DNA of 64,000 nucleotides from Lysobacter sp. (GTDB lineage: Bacteria > Pseudomonadota > Gammaproteobacteria > Xanthomonadales > Xanthomonadaceae): contig JASLDW010000012.1 in assembly GCA_030151365.1 (NCBI GenBank), positions 1 to 64,000 of the forward strand, given 5' to 3'. The number at the start of each line of letters is the position of its first letter. The stretch's first letter is position 1. The translations under genes and the position numbers were made by a program. The notes beneath the pieces were generated by a model. That model had not been told where the DNA came from. It was given only the letters and a program-made list of their open reading frames with translations, and made no database searches. Shown piece by piece: positions 8,356 through 19,850 of this stretch.

Positions 8356-8835
8356 TTACTTCTTCTTCGGCTGCAGCATCGTTCCCGTGCAGTTCTTCGC
8401 GCCGCAACGGCACCCCCACAGCTTCTTGAGCTTGGCGGTATGCGGCTCGTCGAGGACGATGCCGTAGTTGTAGCTCAGTTCCTCGCCGGGCTGGATGTCG
8501 CGGATCGCCTCGATGAAGACCTTGTCCTTGTGCGTCTTGCCCTTGGCGTTCTCTTCCTGCACCGCTTCGCAGTTCGGCGCGCAGCTGTGGTTGATCCAGC
8601 GCGCGACGTTGCCGTCCTCGTTGGCGTCGATCACGTAGTCGTCGTTGAGGGTGAACAGGAAGGTATGGCCGTCCTCGTCCTTGTCGCCGTACATGCTGTC
8701 CACTTCGTCGTGGCTGCGCAGCGTGCCCTTGTAACGCACGACCCGTTCGCCCTTGGCGATGAACTCGGTGGCGAACACGCCGTTGCCGTGGATCTCCGAC
8801 TTGCGGCGTTCGATCTTGCGGTGCTTCTTGGGCAT
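8356..8835 (-). CDS. SET-domain lysine methyltransferase-like protein
   Basis: A 159-residue protein consisting almost entirely of a SET domain with a post-SET motif. Visible signatures are HGNGVFATEFIAKGERVVRY (SET-I start), WINHSCAPNCEAV (the NHSCxPN cofactor-pocket motif), GEELSYNYG (catalytic Tyr region) and the post-SET zinc motif CRCGAKNCTG. The N- and C-termini are basic (MPKKHRKIERRK, LQPKKK). In the SET family this fold transfers methyl groups from S-adenosylmethionine to protein lysines; the bacterial substrate is unknown. The start was set at MPKKHRK because upstream in-frame sequence is unlike the family. It is probably transcribed with the small upstream membrane-protein gene on the same strand. 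Confidence 0.9.
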   Translation of the reverse strand: MPKKHRKIERRKSEIHGNGVFATEFIAKGERVVRYKGTLRSHDEVDSMYGDKDEDGHTFLFTLNDDYVIDANEDGNVARWINHSCAPNCEAVQEENAKGKTHKDKVFIEAIRDIQPGEELSYNYGIVLDEPHTAKLKKLWGCRCGAKNCTGTMLQPKKK

Positions 8836-8891
8836 GGGAGGGCCGTGGAGGAAAGAACCGGCATTGTCCCCCATCCGCGGCGACGGCGTCA

Positions 8892-9059
8892 TCACCGGAA
8901 GTGACCGCCATGCGTCCAGTAGACGATCCATGCGATGCCGAAGGCGGTCCAGAACAGCGACTTGAATCCGCGCAACAGGCGCCAGCCCGCGAACACGCCC
9001 AGTGCCAGCCACAGATGGCGCTCGCGCAAACCGAAGGGGAATGTCGTCGAAGTCTGCAT
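8892..9059 (-). CDS. Small membrane protein, 55 residues
   Basis: A short open frame starting MQTSTTFPFGLRERHLWLAL and ending IVYWTHGGHFR. It has a hydrophobic stretch LWLALGVFAGWRLL followed by SLFWTAFGIAWIVYW, so one or two membrane segments. A GGGAG ribosome-binding site lies 8 bases before the ATG. The gene ends 56 bases before the SET-domain gene on the same strand. I do not recognise the family. Composition (hydrophobic, aromatic, codon use like the neighbours) and the ribosome-binding site support it being real. Confidence 0.55.
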   Translation of the reverse strand: MQTSTTFPFGLRERHLWLALGVFAGWRLLRGFKSLFWTAFGIAWIVYWTHGGHFR

Positions 9060-9194
9060 GGTGGTGCTCCCGTGTAGGTGAGTTCAGCATGACGACGGCC
9101 ATCCAATGCGGGCAGTGGCATCGATCAGCCATCGCGGGTGACGGCTGTCATCTACCTGAAGCCCGGAAACCCCGTTCTGGCGGGGCACCGCCCG

Positions 9195-9219
9195 AATCAG
9201 TACAATATTGGTCCTGATT
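9195..9219. promoter_or_regulatory. Candidate suf promoter -10 box inside an operator-like dyad
   Basis: AATCAG (9195-9200) and CTGATT (9214-9219) form a perfect 6-bp inverted repeat spaced by 13 bases. The spacer begins with TACAAT (9201-9206), a good -10 hexamer, and includes the palindrome CAATATTG (9203-9210). It lies 18 bases upstream of the SUF regulator start. Autoregulation by the Rrf2 protein is a reasonable inference. No convincing -35 hexamer is seen. Confidence 0.45.
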
Positions 9220-9236
9220 TACGCCGGGCCGCCGCC

Positions 9237-9683
9237 ATGCTCCGCGTCACCAAACTCACCGACTACGCCACCGTCCTGATGACGGTGCTGGCCCGCGAGG
9301 CCGGCACGGTGCTGAGCGCGTCGGAACTGGCCGCGCGCGCCGGGCTGGAACTCTCGACCGTGGCCAAGGTGCTGAAGCCGCTGGCGCAGTCCGGCCTGGT
9401 CGAGAGCGTGCGTGGCGCCAACGGCGGCTACCGCCTGGTGCGCGACCCCTGCTCGATCACCCTGGCCGACATCGTCGAGGCGATGGAAGGCCCGCTGGCG
9501 ATGACCGAGTGCAGCATCCACGAAGGCCAGTGCGGCATCGAGACCTCGTGCGGCGTGCGCACCAACTGGCTGCGCGTCAACGACGTCATCGCCGACGCCC
9601 TGCGCGGCGTGAGCCTGGCCAGCATGGCGCAATCCACGCCGCCGCGCCCCGTGCGCGGCATCCCGGTGCGCCTGACCGCCTGA
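9237..9683 (+). CDS. SUF system Fe-S cluster assembly regulator (Rrf2 family)
   Basis: A 148-residue Rrf2/IscR-type regulator. The N-terminal winged helix is [20 protein letters not shown] with the recognition region [20 protein letters not shown] and the wing RGANGGYRL. Three cysteines (C-x6-C-x5-C, in [18 protein letters not shown]) at about residues 92-105 are the expected [2Fe-2S] ligands. It is the first gene of the sufBCDS operon and should sense Fe-S status and control it. The start is placed at MLRVTKL, where the family begins; a longer in-frame ATG at 9138 would put the candidate promoter inside the gene. Confidence 0.93.
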   Translation: MLRVTKLTDYATVLMTVLAREAGTVLSASELAARAGLELSTVAKVLKPLAQSGLVESVRGANGGYRLVRDPCSITLADIVEAMEGPLAMTECSIHEGQCGIETSCGVRTNWLRVNDVIADALRGVSLASMAQSTPPRPVRGIPVRLTA

Positions 9684-9694
9684 GGACCGGAACC

Positions 9695-11149
<1,455 letters not shown>

Positions 11150-11183
11150 GCCCCGCGATCAAGGAATCGAAGAGAAAACGAAC

Positions 11184-11999
<816 letters not shown>

Positions 12000-12000
12000 C

Positions 12001-13175
12001 ATGAGTGCGCTCTCCGACACCTTCGCCGTCGCCGAATCGGCGCTGCCGACATCGCGCGAGGAAGCCTGGCGCAGCATGCCGTTGCGCGTGCTGGAACGCC
12101 GCGCATTCGTCGCGGCGACGCATCCATCCGCATCGCCGAAGCTGGTCGCCGATATCCCGGCGCCGCGACTGGTGTTCGTGCATGGCGTATTGAGCGAAGC
12201 GCTCAGCGACCTCACCGGACTTGCCAACGGCGTCACCATCGAGCATGACGTCGTCATTGATGACGCAACCGATGCACACGCCTCCGTGTTCACGCGCAAG
12301 GCACTCGCGCAGGCGGCGACCAAAATCACGCTGGCACCCGCATCCAACGCACGATTGCACATCGTCGAACTGGGCCTGCCGACCGGTGACGCCGAACTCT
12401 GGCACCGCCATCTGCACATCGATGTCGGCACCGATGCCAACCTCACTCTGGTCGAGCACCAGCTTGCGGGCGACGCACACACGCATTTCGCCAATGGCGC
12501 TGTCGGCATCGCGCTCGCCAAGGGCGCCACCATGCGCCATGCGCGCATCAACGATGCCCCCGAAGGCGCCACCCGCTTCCTCCACACCGATGTCAGCATC
12601 ACGACGAAAGCCCATTACGCCCGCTTCGACCTCGAACTCGGCGCGGCGCTGAGCCGCCACGAACTGCGCATCCGTCTCGCCGGCAACGAAGCTTCCACCG
12701 CGGCGCACGGCGCCCTGCTCGGCACCGGCAAGCGCCACGTCGAGACGCGACTGCAGGTGGAACACGCTGCCCGCGATACCCGCAGCGACCTGCAATGGCG
12801 CGGACTGGCCAGCGGCCGTTCGCGCGTGGTGATGCACGGCGGCATCCGCATCGACGCCGGTGCCGATGGCAGCGATGCGCAACTCTCCAACCGCAACCTG
12901 CTGCTCTCCGACAACGCCGAGATCGACACCCAGCCGGTGCTGGTGATCCACGCCGACGAAGTGAAGGCGGCCCACGGCGCCACCGTCGGCCAGCTCGACG
13001 CCAACGCCCTGTTCTACCTGCGTTCGCGCGGCGTGCCGGAAGCGCAGGCGCGAAGCATGCTCACCGCTGCCTTCGTGCAGTCGCTGTTGTCGCAGGTCGA
13101 CGACATCGATATCCGCGCCCTGCTCGACACCCGCCTGTCCGCGGCACTGAAGCAACTCGATCCGGGCGACGACGC

Positions 13176-13179
<4 letters not shown>
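12001..13179 (+). CDS. sufD: Fe-S cluster assembly protein SufD
   Basis: A 392-residue SufD, the SufB paralogue that completes the SufBC2D scaffold. Conserved C-terminal features are the NRNLLLSDNAEIDTQPVL segment, the HGATVGQLDANALFYLRSRG motif (with the conserved His/Asp region) and a final helical bundle. The N-terminal 120 residues are poorly conserved, as usual in the family. The start follows the sufC stop by one base. The stop overlaps the sufS start as ATGA. Confidence 0.95.
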
Positions 13180-14395
<1,216 letters not shown>

Positions 14396-14399
<4 letters not shown>

Positions 14400-14926
14400 A
14401 CGACCAATCCATTCAATTCCGTGCGGCCGACCACCGCGACATCCCTGCACTCGTCGACCTGGTGACGTCCGCCTATCGCGGCGACGACAGCCGCGCCGGC
14501 TGGACCACCGAAGCCGACCTGCTCGACGGCATGCGCATCGATGGCGAGCGCATCCAGGCCGACCTCGATCGCGATCGCAGCCGCATCCTCATCGCCGAGC
14601 GCGATGGCGAGATGCTGGCCTGCGCACACGTGATGGACGAGGATGGCGCCGGCTATTTCGGCATGTTCGCAGTGCGCCCGAACCTGCAGGGCGCCGGGCT
14701 CGGCAAGCGGATGCTGGCGGAAGCCGAACGCGTCGCCCACGAGGACTGGGCGCTGCCGGTGATGCGGATGACGGTGATCGACATCCGCGACGAGCTGATC
14801 GCCTTCTACGAACGCCGTGGCTATCGCCGCACCGGCATCCGCAAGCCCTTCCCCTATGGCGATGCCCGCTACGGCCTGCCGAAACGCGACGACCTGCGCT
14901 TCGAGATCCTGGAGAAGCCGTTGTGA
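14396..14926 (+). CDS. GNAT-family N-acetyltransferase in the suf operon
   Basis: A 176-residue GNAT protein. The acetyl-CoA binding motif A is FAVRPNLQGAGLGKRMLAEAE (R/Q-x-x-G-x-G/A), preceded by strand GYFGMFAV and followed by ELIAFYERRGYRRTG (motif B). The substrate is unknown. It is locked between sufS and the Rieske protein by overlaps at both ends, so it must be expressed with them. It may modify a small molecule or a protein related to Fe-S assembly, but nothing in the sequence proves this. Confidence 0.88.
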
Positions 14927-15258
14927 GCGACGACGCCCTGAAGGGCTGGGAATACGTCTGCAACGAAGGCGAATTGCTGCCCGGCGAAAAGCGCACGGTC
15001 TGGGACGGCGATACGCCGATCCTCGTCGTCAACCTCGATGGCGACTATTACGCCGTCGAGGATCGCTGCACCCACGAGGACTTCGACCTCTCCGCCGGCG
15101 AAGTGAACCAGGAAGACAGCAGCATCGAATGTGTCCTGCACGGCGCCAAGTTCGACCTGCGCAACGGCGCCGTCATGTGCCCTCCCGCCTATACACCGGT
15201 GGCGAGCTTTCCGGTGCAGGTGGTCAATGGAGCGGTGTGGACGCGGGATAACCGCTGA
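14923..15258 (+). CDS. Rieske-type [2Fe-2S] ferredoxin
   Basis: A 111-residue protein with the Rieske cluster motifs CTH (in EDRCTHEDFDLS) and CVLHG (in IECVLHGAKFDLRNG). It resembles the non-haem iron oxygenase ferredoxin subunit group (NirD/BphF-like), often encoded at the end of suf operons in xanthomonads. It probably transfers electrons or acts as an Fe-S carrier. The start is GTG, sharing GTGA with the GNAT stop; no ATG fits the family length. It is the last gene of the operon, ending just before a Fur box. Confidence 0.88.
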   Translation: MSDDALKGWEYVCNEGELLPGEKRTVWDGDTPILVVNLDGDYYAVEDRCTHEDFDLSAGEVNQEDSSIECVLHGAKFDLRNGAVMCPPAYTPVASFPVQVVNGAVWTRDNR

Positions 15259-15262
15259 GTTA

Positions 15263-15292
15263 TTGCAAATGATAATAATTATCATTTATGAT
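15263..15292 (+). promoter_or_regulatory. Promoter of the TonB receptor gene
   Basis: TTGCAA (15263-15268) and TATGAT (15287-15292) are spaced by 18 bases, with four and five of six consensus matches. The Fur palindrome fills the spacer, so Fur binding would block RNA polymerase. Transcription would start about 30 bases before the receptor ATG. Confidence 0.55.
15267..15287. promoter_or_regulatory. Fur box
   Basis: A perfect palindrome: AAATGATAAT (15267-15276), a central A, and ATTATCATTT (15278-15287). It matches the classic Fur operator (GATAATGATAATCATTATC) very closely and lies 40 bases upstream of the siderophore receptor start. This implies iron-repressed expression of the receptor and probably of the genes that follow it. 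Confidence 0.93.
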
Positions 15293-15327
15293 TTCCGGAC
15301 TGTCCCAGAGACCCCGGAATCGCTGCA

Positions 15328-17637
15328 ATGGCCTACATCAAGTCGCGCAAGCACGCCTTGCCCGTCGCCGTCCTCACCACCGGCCTGACCCTCGCCCTGC
15401 CCGCGGTCGCCGCGACCGGCAACGACACGCCAGCCGGCGATGACGCCAACCAGCTCGGTCGCGTCGAGGTTCGGGGACAACGCGGGATCAAGCGCGACGA
15501 ACTGCAGTCCAGCAAGTTCACCCAGCCGCTGCAGGACACTCCGCAGACGGTGCAGATCATCAGCAGCGACCTGTTCAACCAGCAGGGTGCGACCAACCTG
15601 ACCGAGGCGCTGCGCAACAGCGCCGGCGTCGGCACCTTCTATGCCGGCGAGAACGGCAACACCAGCACCGGCGACACCATCAGCATGCGCGGCTTCGATA
15701 CCTCGAACAGCATCTTCGTCGATGGCGTCCGCGATCTCGGCAGCGTGTCGCGCGATGTCTTCAACATCGAACAGGTGGAAGTGATCAAGGGCCCCGCCGG
15801 CACCGACACCGGCCGTGCCGCGCCGACCGGCTCGATCAACATGGTCAGCAAGCAGGCACAGATGCAGAACGCCGTGGCCGGCAGCGCGACGGCGGGAAGC
15901 GACGGCCAGAAGCGCGTCACCACCGACTGGAAGCAGACGCTCGGTGCCGACAGCGCCTTGCGCCTCAACCTGATGTGGCAGGACAGCGACGTGCCCGGCC
16001 GCGACCACGTCAACAACAGCCGTTGGGGCATCGCGCCGTCGCTGGGCTTCGGGTTGAAGGGAGATACCCGCGTGTGGCTGAACCTGCTCTACGTGAAGCA
16101 GTACAACACTCCCGACGGCTTCGTGCCGACCATCGGCCTGCCGAGCTGGACGCCGCAGACCGGACAGGAACGGCTGATCGGGCATCCGGTCGATCCGAAG
16201 AATTTCTACGGCACCCGTTCGGATCGCGACGACTCGACTTCGGCGATGGCGACGCTGCGCATCGAGCACGATGTCTCCGACAAGGTGATGCTGACCAATA
16301 CCACGCGCTGGGGTCGCACCTCGCAAGACCTGCTGCTGACGTCGTTCCTGGTCACCGGCGGCACCGCCGCCAATCCGATGGCAGGCAACGTGAAGTGGAC
16401 CAATCCCGCCGATCTCTCCACCTACACGCTGGCGCGCAGCACGCCCAACTTCAAGGACCAGGACAACCGCATCTTCACCGACCAGTTGAACCTGCGCGCC
16501 GATTTCGCCACCGGCAAGGTGAAGCACTACCTGACCGCGGGACTGGAATACACCCGCGAAACGCAGGTCGCGCTCGGCCAGGCGGCTATCAATGGCAGCG
16601 CGTGGACGCCGGCGAATCTCTACAATCCCGACTGGAATGCCACCGGCCTGAGCTGGGCGCACAACGGCGCCGACGGGCGTGGCAAGACCATCACCACCTC
16701 GGCCTATCTGTTCGACACCCTGAAATTCGGCGAACACTTCCTGCTCACCGGCGGTGTGCGCGCCGATCGCTATCGCACGCAATACGTTGCCGCGGCGGTG
16801 TGCTCGACCACGCGCATTCCCTTCTGCGGAACCAATCCCGCCGGCACGGTGCTGCCGAGCATGAATGCTTCCACCTCCGGCACCCTGCTCAACTGGAAAC
16901 TCGGCGCCGTGTACAAGTTCGGCGAAACGCTGAGCCTGTACGCCAATTCGGCGGTCTCGCAGCAGCCGCCGGGAGGCGCCAACTTCTCGCTGAGCGCGGC
17001 CGGCAACAGCGCCGACAATCCGGCGATGCATCCGCAGAAGGCGCGCACGCAGGAGATCGGCGCCAAATGGAGTCCGCTGCAACAGCGCCTGTCGCTGAAT
17101 GCCGCGCTGTTCCGCACCACCGTCGACAACGAGATCAATACCCAGGTGCTGGACGGCGCCGGCAATCCCACCCAGACCGGCAGGAAGCGCATCGAAGGCA
17201 TCGAACTGTCGGCGGTCGGCAACATCAGCGAACACTGGCAGGTCTCGGCCGGCTATACCCGACTGAAGACACGCGTGGTGGAAGGTGCCATGACCGCGCA
17301 GGACGGATCGCCCAACCTCACCTACACCCCGGACAATGCCTTCACCGCGTGGACGACCTATCGCTTCGATTCCGGCCTGACCATCGGCGGCGGTGCGCGC
17401 CATTCCGGCGAACTGCATCGCGGCACCGACAGCGCGGTCGGCACCCCCCTCTACACCCGGGCATGGACGGTCTACGACGCGGTGATCTCGCAGGTGGTCA
17501 ACCGCAACCTGACCCTGCGCCTCAACGGCTACAACCTCGGCAACAGGCATTACGTCGCGGCGATCAACAAGAGCGGTTACCGCTACATGCCGGGCGCGGC
17601 GCGGACCTTCCTGCTGAGCGCGGACTTCCGCTTCTGA
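15328..17637 (+). CDS. TonB-dependent siderophore receptor (catecholate type)
   Basis: A 769-residue outer-membrane receptor. A signal peptide (first ~30 residues, ending PAVAA) is followed by the plug domain ([67 protein letters not shown]) and a beta-barrel ending in ...LLSADFRF with the terminal Phe needed for barrel insertion. The [10 protein letters not shown] and GVRD features are typical of the Fiu/FhuE-like siderophore receptor class. The Fur box and the following PiuC-like gene point to ferric catecholate uptake, as for Pseudomonas piuA-piuC. The exact ligand cannot be read from sequence. Confidence 0.93.
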   Translation: MAYIKSRKHALPVAVLTTGLTLALPAVAATGNDTPAGDDANQLGRVEVRGQRGIKRDELQSSKFTQPLQDTPQTVQIISSDLFNQQGATNLTEALRNSAGVGTFYAGENGNTSTGDTISMRGFDTSNSIFVDGVRDLGSVSRDVFNIEQVEVIKGPAGTDTGRAAPTGSINMVSKQAQMQNAVAGSATAGSDGQKRVTTDWKQTLGADSALRLNLMWQDSDVPGRDHVNNSRWGIAPSLGFGLKGDTRVWLNLLYVKQYNTPDGFVPTIGLPSWTPQTGQERLIGHPVDPKNFYGTRSDRDDSTSAMATLRIEHDVSDKVMLTNTTRWGRTSQDLLLTSFLVTGGTAANPMAGNVKWTNPADLSTYTLARSTPNFKDQDNRIFTDQLNLRADFATGKVKHYLTAGLEYTRETQVALGQAAINGSAWTPANLYNPDWNATGLSWAHNGADGRGKTITTSAYLFDTLKFGEHFLLTGGVRADRYRTQYVAAAVCSTTRIPFCGTNPAGTVLPSMNASTSGTLLNWKLGAVYKFGETLSLYANSAVSQQPPGGANFSLSAAGNSADNPAMHPQKARTQEIGAKWSPLQQRLSLNAALFRTTVDNEINTQVLDGAGNPTQTGRKRIEGIELSAVGNISEHWQVSAGYTRLKTRVVEGAMTAQDGSPNLTYTPDNAFTAWTTYRFDSGLTIGGGARHSGELHRGTDSAVGTPLYTRAWTVYDAVISQVVNRNLTLRLNGYNLGNRHYVAAINKSGYRYMPGAARTFLLSADFRF

Positions 17638-17662
17638 GCCGCGGCTGATACAACGTCACCCC

Positions 17663-18340
17663 ATGTTGCTGCATCTTCCCGGCATCCTCACCCCCGACGA
17701 ACTGGCGCGCCTGCGTGGCGCGCTGGACACGGCGGAGTGGACGGATGGCCGCGAAACCGTTGGCCCGCAGGGGGCACGCGCCAAGCGCAACGAACAGTTG
17801 CCGGAATCCTCGCCGCTGCGGGCGGAACTCGGACAGGTCGTGCTGGCCGCGCTGAAGCGCAATCCCGACTACTTCAACGCGGCCTTGCCGTTGAAGACAT
17901 CGACGCCGCGCTTCAACCGTTACAGCGGTGGCGGCGAATACGGCTTCCATGTCGATGGCGCGATGATGCGATCGAACGACGGCTACGTCCGCTCCGACCT
18001 CTCGTGCACGTTGTTCCTGTGCGATCCGTCGGAATACGAGGGCGGCGAACTGGTCGTCCACGACACCTATGGCGAGCACGAGGTGAAGCTGCCGGCGGGC
18101 GATCTCATCCTCTATCCGTCGAGCAGCCTGCATCGCGTCGCGCCGGTGACGCGCGGTGCGCGACTGGCGTCGTTCCTGTGGATCCAGAGCATGGTCCGCG
18201 ACGATGCACGGCGGCAAACATTGTTCGATCTCGATCTCTCGATCCGCCAGCTCGGGGGCGGCGACGCCGGCAATCACCCCGCGATCCTGCGCCTGACAGG
18301 CATCTACCACAACCTGCTGCGGCGCTGGGCCGACAGCTGA
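17663..18340 (+). CDS. Fe(II)/2-oxoglutarate-dependent PKHD-type hydroxylase (PiuC/YbiX family)
   Basis: A 225-residue dioxygenase. The iron ligands are H96 and D98 in GFHVDGAMM and H157 in [17 protein letters not shown]167 is the likely 2-oxoglutarate anchor. The family (PiuC in Pseudomonas, YbiX in E. coli) is repeatedly found beside catecholate receptors such as Fiu/PiuA and is thought to act in siderophore handling, without a firmly known reaction. It starts 26 bases after the receptor stop and so shares its Fur control. Confidence 0.93.
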   Translation: MLLHLPGILTPDELARLRGALDTAEWTDGRETVGPQGARAKRNEQLPESSPLRAELGQVVLAALKRNPDYFNAALPLKTSTPRFNRYSGGGEYGFHVDGAMMRSNDGYVRSDLSCTLFLCDPSEYEGGELVVHDTYGEHEVKLPAGDLILYPSSSLHRVAPVTRGARLASFLWIQSMVRDDARRQTLFDLDLSIRQLGGGDAGNHPAILRLTGIYHNLLRRWADS

Positions 18341-18371
18341 TTTCCACGCCATCGACAACGGAACCTGCCAC

Positions 18372-18992
18372 ATGGCCTTCAAGATGTTCAGTCACCACCG
18401 CACTTTCCGCTGGATGCGCCAGCTCCACCTGTGGATCGGCGCCTGGGGCGCGATCGCGGCGTTGTTGTTCGGCATCACCGGATTGATCCTCAACCACCGC
18501 ATCGGCGACAACGCCTGGCCACAGGGCAAGACCGAGCCGGTGCGCAAGGAGCAGCTGGCGGCGCCCGCCGAAGTGCGGACGTCGCCGGAAGCGATGTCGA
18601 CGTGGCTGCGGCAGACCCGTGGCCTCGACGCCGACATGATCCGCAAGCCGCGCCCCGGCGGCGATGGCAAGCCGGATGCCCCGCAGAAGTGGAATTTCTC
18701 GGGTGGCAGCGCGCGCAACAGCTGGAGCGCGGAATACGTGGTCGGTGGCGAGAACGTCGACGTGAAGTGGAGCACCAGCAGCCCGCTCGCGGTGTTCAAC
18801 AAGCTGCACAAGGGCATCGGCGGCAGCTGGTGGCGGGTGCTCAGCGACAGCTACGCGATCGCGATGATCCTGCTCGCGCTGACCGGCCTGTGGATGTGGG
18901 CGCGCGGACGTGGCGCGAAAGAGATGGTGATGAGCGTGTTCGCGCTGGCGATGCTGGCGACGGGATCAGCCTTCGTGCTGGCGTTCCTGTAA
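18372..18992 (+). CDS. PepSY-associated membrane protein
   Basis: A 206-residue inner-membrane protein: TM1 at about residues 20-42 (WIGAWGAIAALLFGITGLILNH), a periplasmic PepSY-like section, then the conserved LHKGIGGSWWRVLSDSYAIAMILLALTGLWMWARGRG segment with TM2, and TM3 at the C-terminus. Proteins of this group accompany siderophore receptors and may act in iron reduction or release at the inner membrane. It is the third gene of the Fur-controlled unit. Its last 27 bases overlap the end of hutD on the opposite strand. Confidence 0.85.
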   Translation: MAFKMFSHHRTFRWMRQLHLWIGAWGAIAALLFGITGLILNHRIGDNAWPQGKTEPVRKEQLAAPAEVRTSPEAMSTWLRQTRGLDADMIRKPRPGGDGKPDAPQKWNFSGGSARNSWSAEYVVGGENVDVKWSTSSPLAVFNKLHKGIGGSWWRVLSDSYAIAMILLALTGLWMWARGRGAKEMVMSVFALAMLATGSAFVLAFL

Positions 18993-19550
18993 GCGCACCA
19001 ACAGGGCCATGCCTGCGCCGTCGAGGCGCATGTGCCGCGCGCTGCCGTCGTCTTCGCTGACGAGGGTGTCGCCGGCGTCGAGATGCAGGCCGTCGTCGCC
19101 ATCGACGTGACCGGCGGCGACATGCAGCGCCCAGGTTTCCCCGGGCGATGCGAACAGCTGGATCGATCCCACCATCGGGCGCGCCCACAGCTCGGCATCG
19201 AAGCGATCGCGCCGCCACATCAGGTTGAAGTCGGTGGTTGGGCCGGCAATGGGGCCGCCGGAGAGCTCCGCTTCGCCGGGGAAACGGGCCATCGCATGGG
19301 GCGTGTCCAAGCGTTCTTCGCGGCCGTCGGCGAAACGCAGGACCAAGCCTTCACCGCTCAGCAGCACGAGGATGCGATCGACGCCGGGAAAACTCGAGAA
19401 CGGCGCATCGCGATCGACGTCGGCGATCGACAATCGCCACTGCCAGGGCTGGCCCTCGCCCGGCCATTGCATCAGTTCGCGGGTGCTGCCGGCGCCATTG
19501 GCCCACGGCTGGCGACGACTGTCATCGAATCGGAGGACGCGGATGCTCAT
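18966..19550 (-). CDS. HutD/Ves-family cupin protein
   Basis: A 194-residue protein of the HutD (Ves) family: RQPWANGAGSTRELMQWP at the N-terminus, WRLSIADVDRDAPFSSFPGVDRILVLLSGEGLVLRF in the middle, and DFNLMWRRDRFDAEL. It has the double-stranded beta-helix (cupin-like) pattern. HutD is linked to histidine catabolism regulation in Pseudomonas; no hut genes occur here, so the role is open. It converges with and overlaps the PepSY gene by 27 bases. Confidence 0.85.
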   Translation of the reverse strand: MSIRVLRFDDSRRQPWANGAGSTRELMQWPGEGQPWQWRLSIADVDRDAPFSSFPGVDRILVLLSGEGLVLRFADGREERLDTPHAMARFPGEAELSGGPIAGPTTDFNLMWRRDRFDAELWARPMVGSIQLFASPGETWALHVAAGHVDGDDGLHLDAGDTLVSEDDGSARHMRLDGAGMALLVRLQERQHEG

Positions 19551-19850
19551 CGCGCCCAGTTTAGTGCGCCGTCGATCTGTTCACGCAAAACTGGCCGCCC
19601 GGCCGCACCTCCCAATGCGACCGGACGACCGACTTCCTTGTCATTCCCCTCATTTGCGGTACCCGGGCGTCCTTGCCCGCCGCAGCGCGCCTTGTCCACT
19701 CCCGACATTCGACGCGTTGCCGCTCCCCCGTGCTGCACAGTCTCCGCCTCTCTGCCGTGACCGTCTGTCGGTACGAGGCGCATCGTGGGGTCAGGAAAAT
19801 CCGACACGCGCCGACGGCGCTAAAATGGCGTTTTCGCACCGGAGTCGCGC
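19551..19850. other. Divergent intergenic region between hutD and the dipeptidase gene
   Basis: Three hundred bases without a convincing gene. The only notable element is TAAAAT (19821-19826), a likely -10 box for the dipeptidase gene, without a clear -35. An 86-codon frame on the minus strand (19547-19807) ends on the hutD start but has codon use unlike the neighbours, so I do not call it. Confidence 0.5.

Noticed and set aside
19547..19807. 86-codon frame on the minus strand ending with a 4-base overlap with hutD
   Set aside because: The overlap looks operon-like, but the protein is low-complexity, and codon choice (AGA, GGA, CGA, GTA) is unlike neighbouring genes. No family resemblance.
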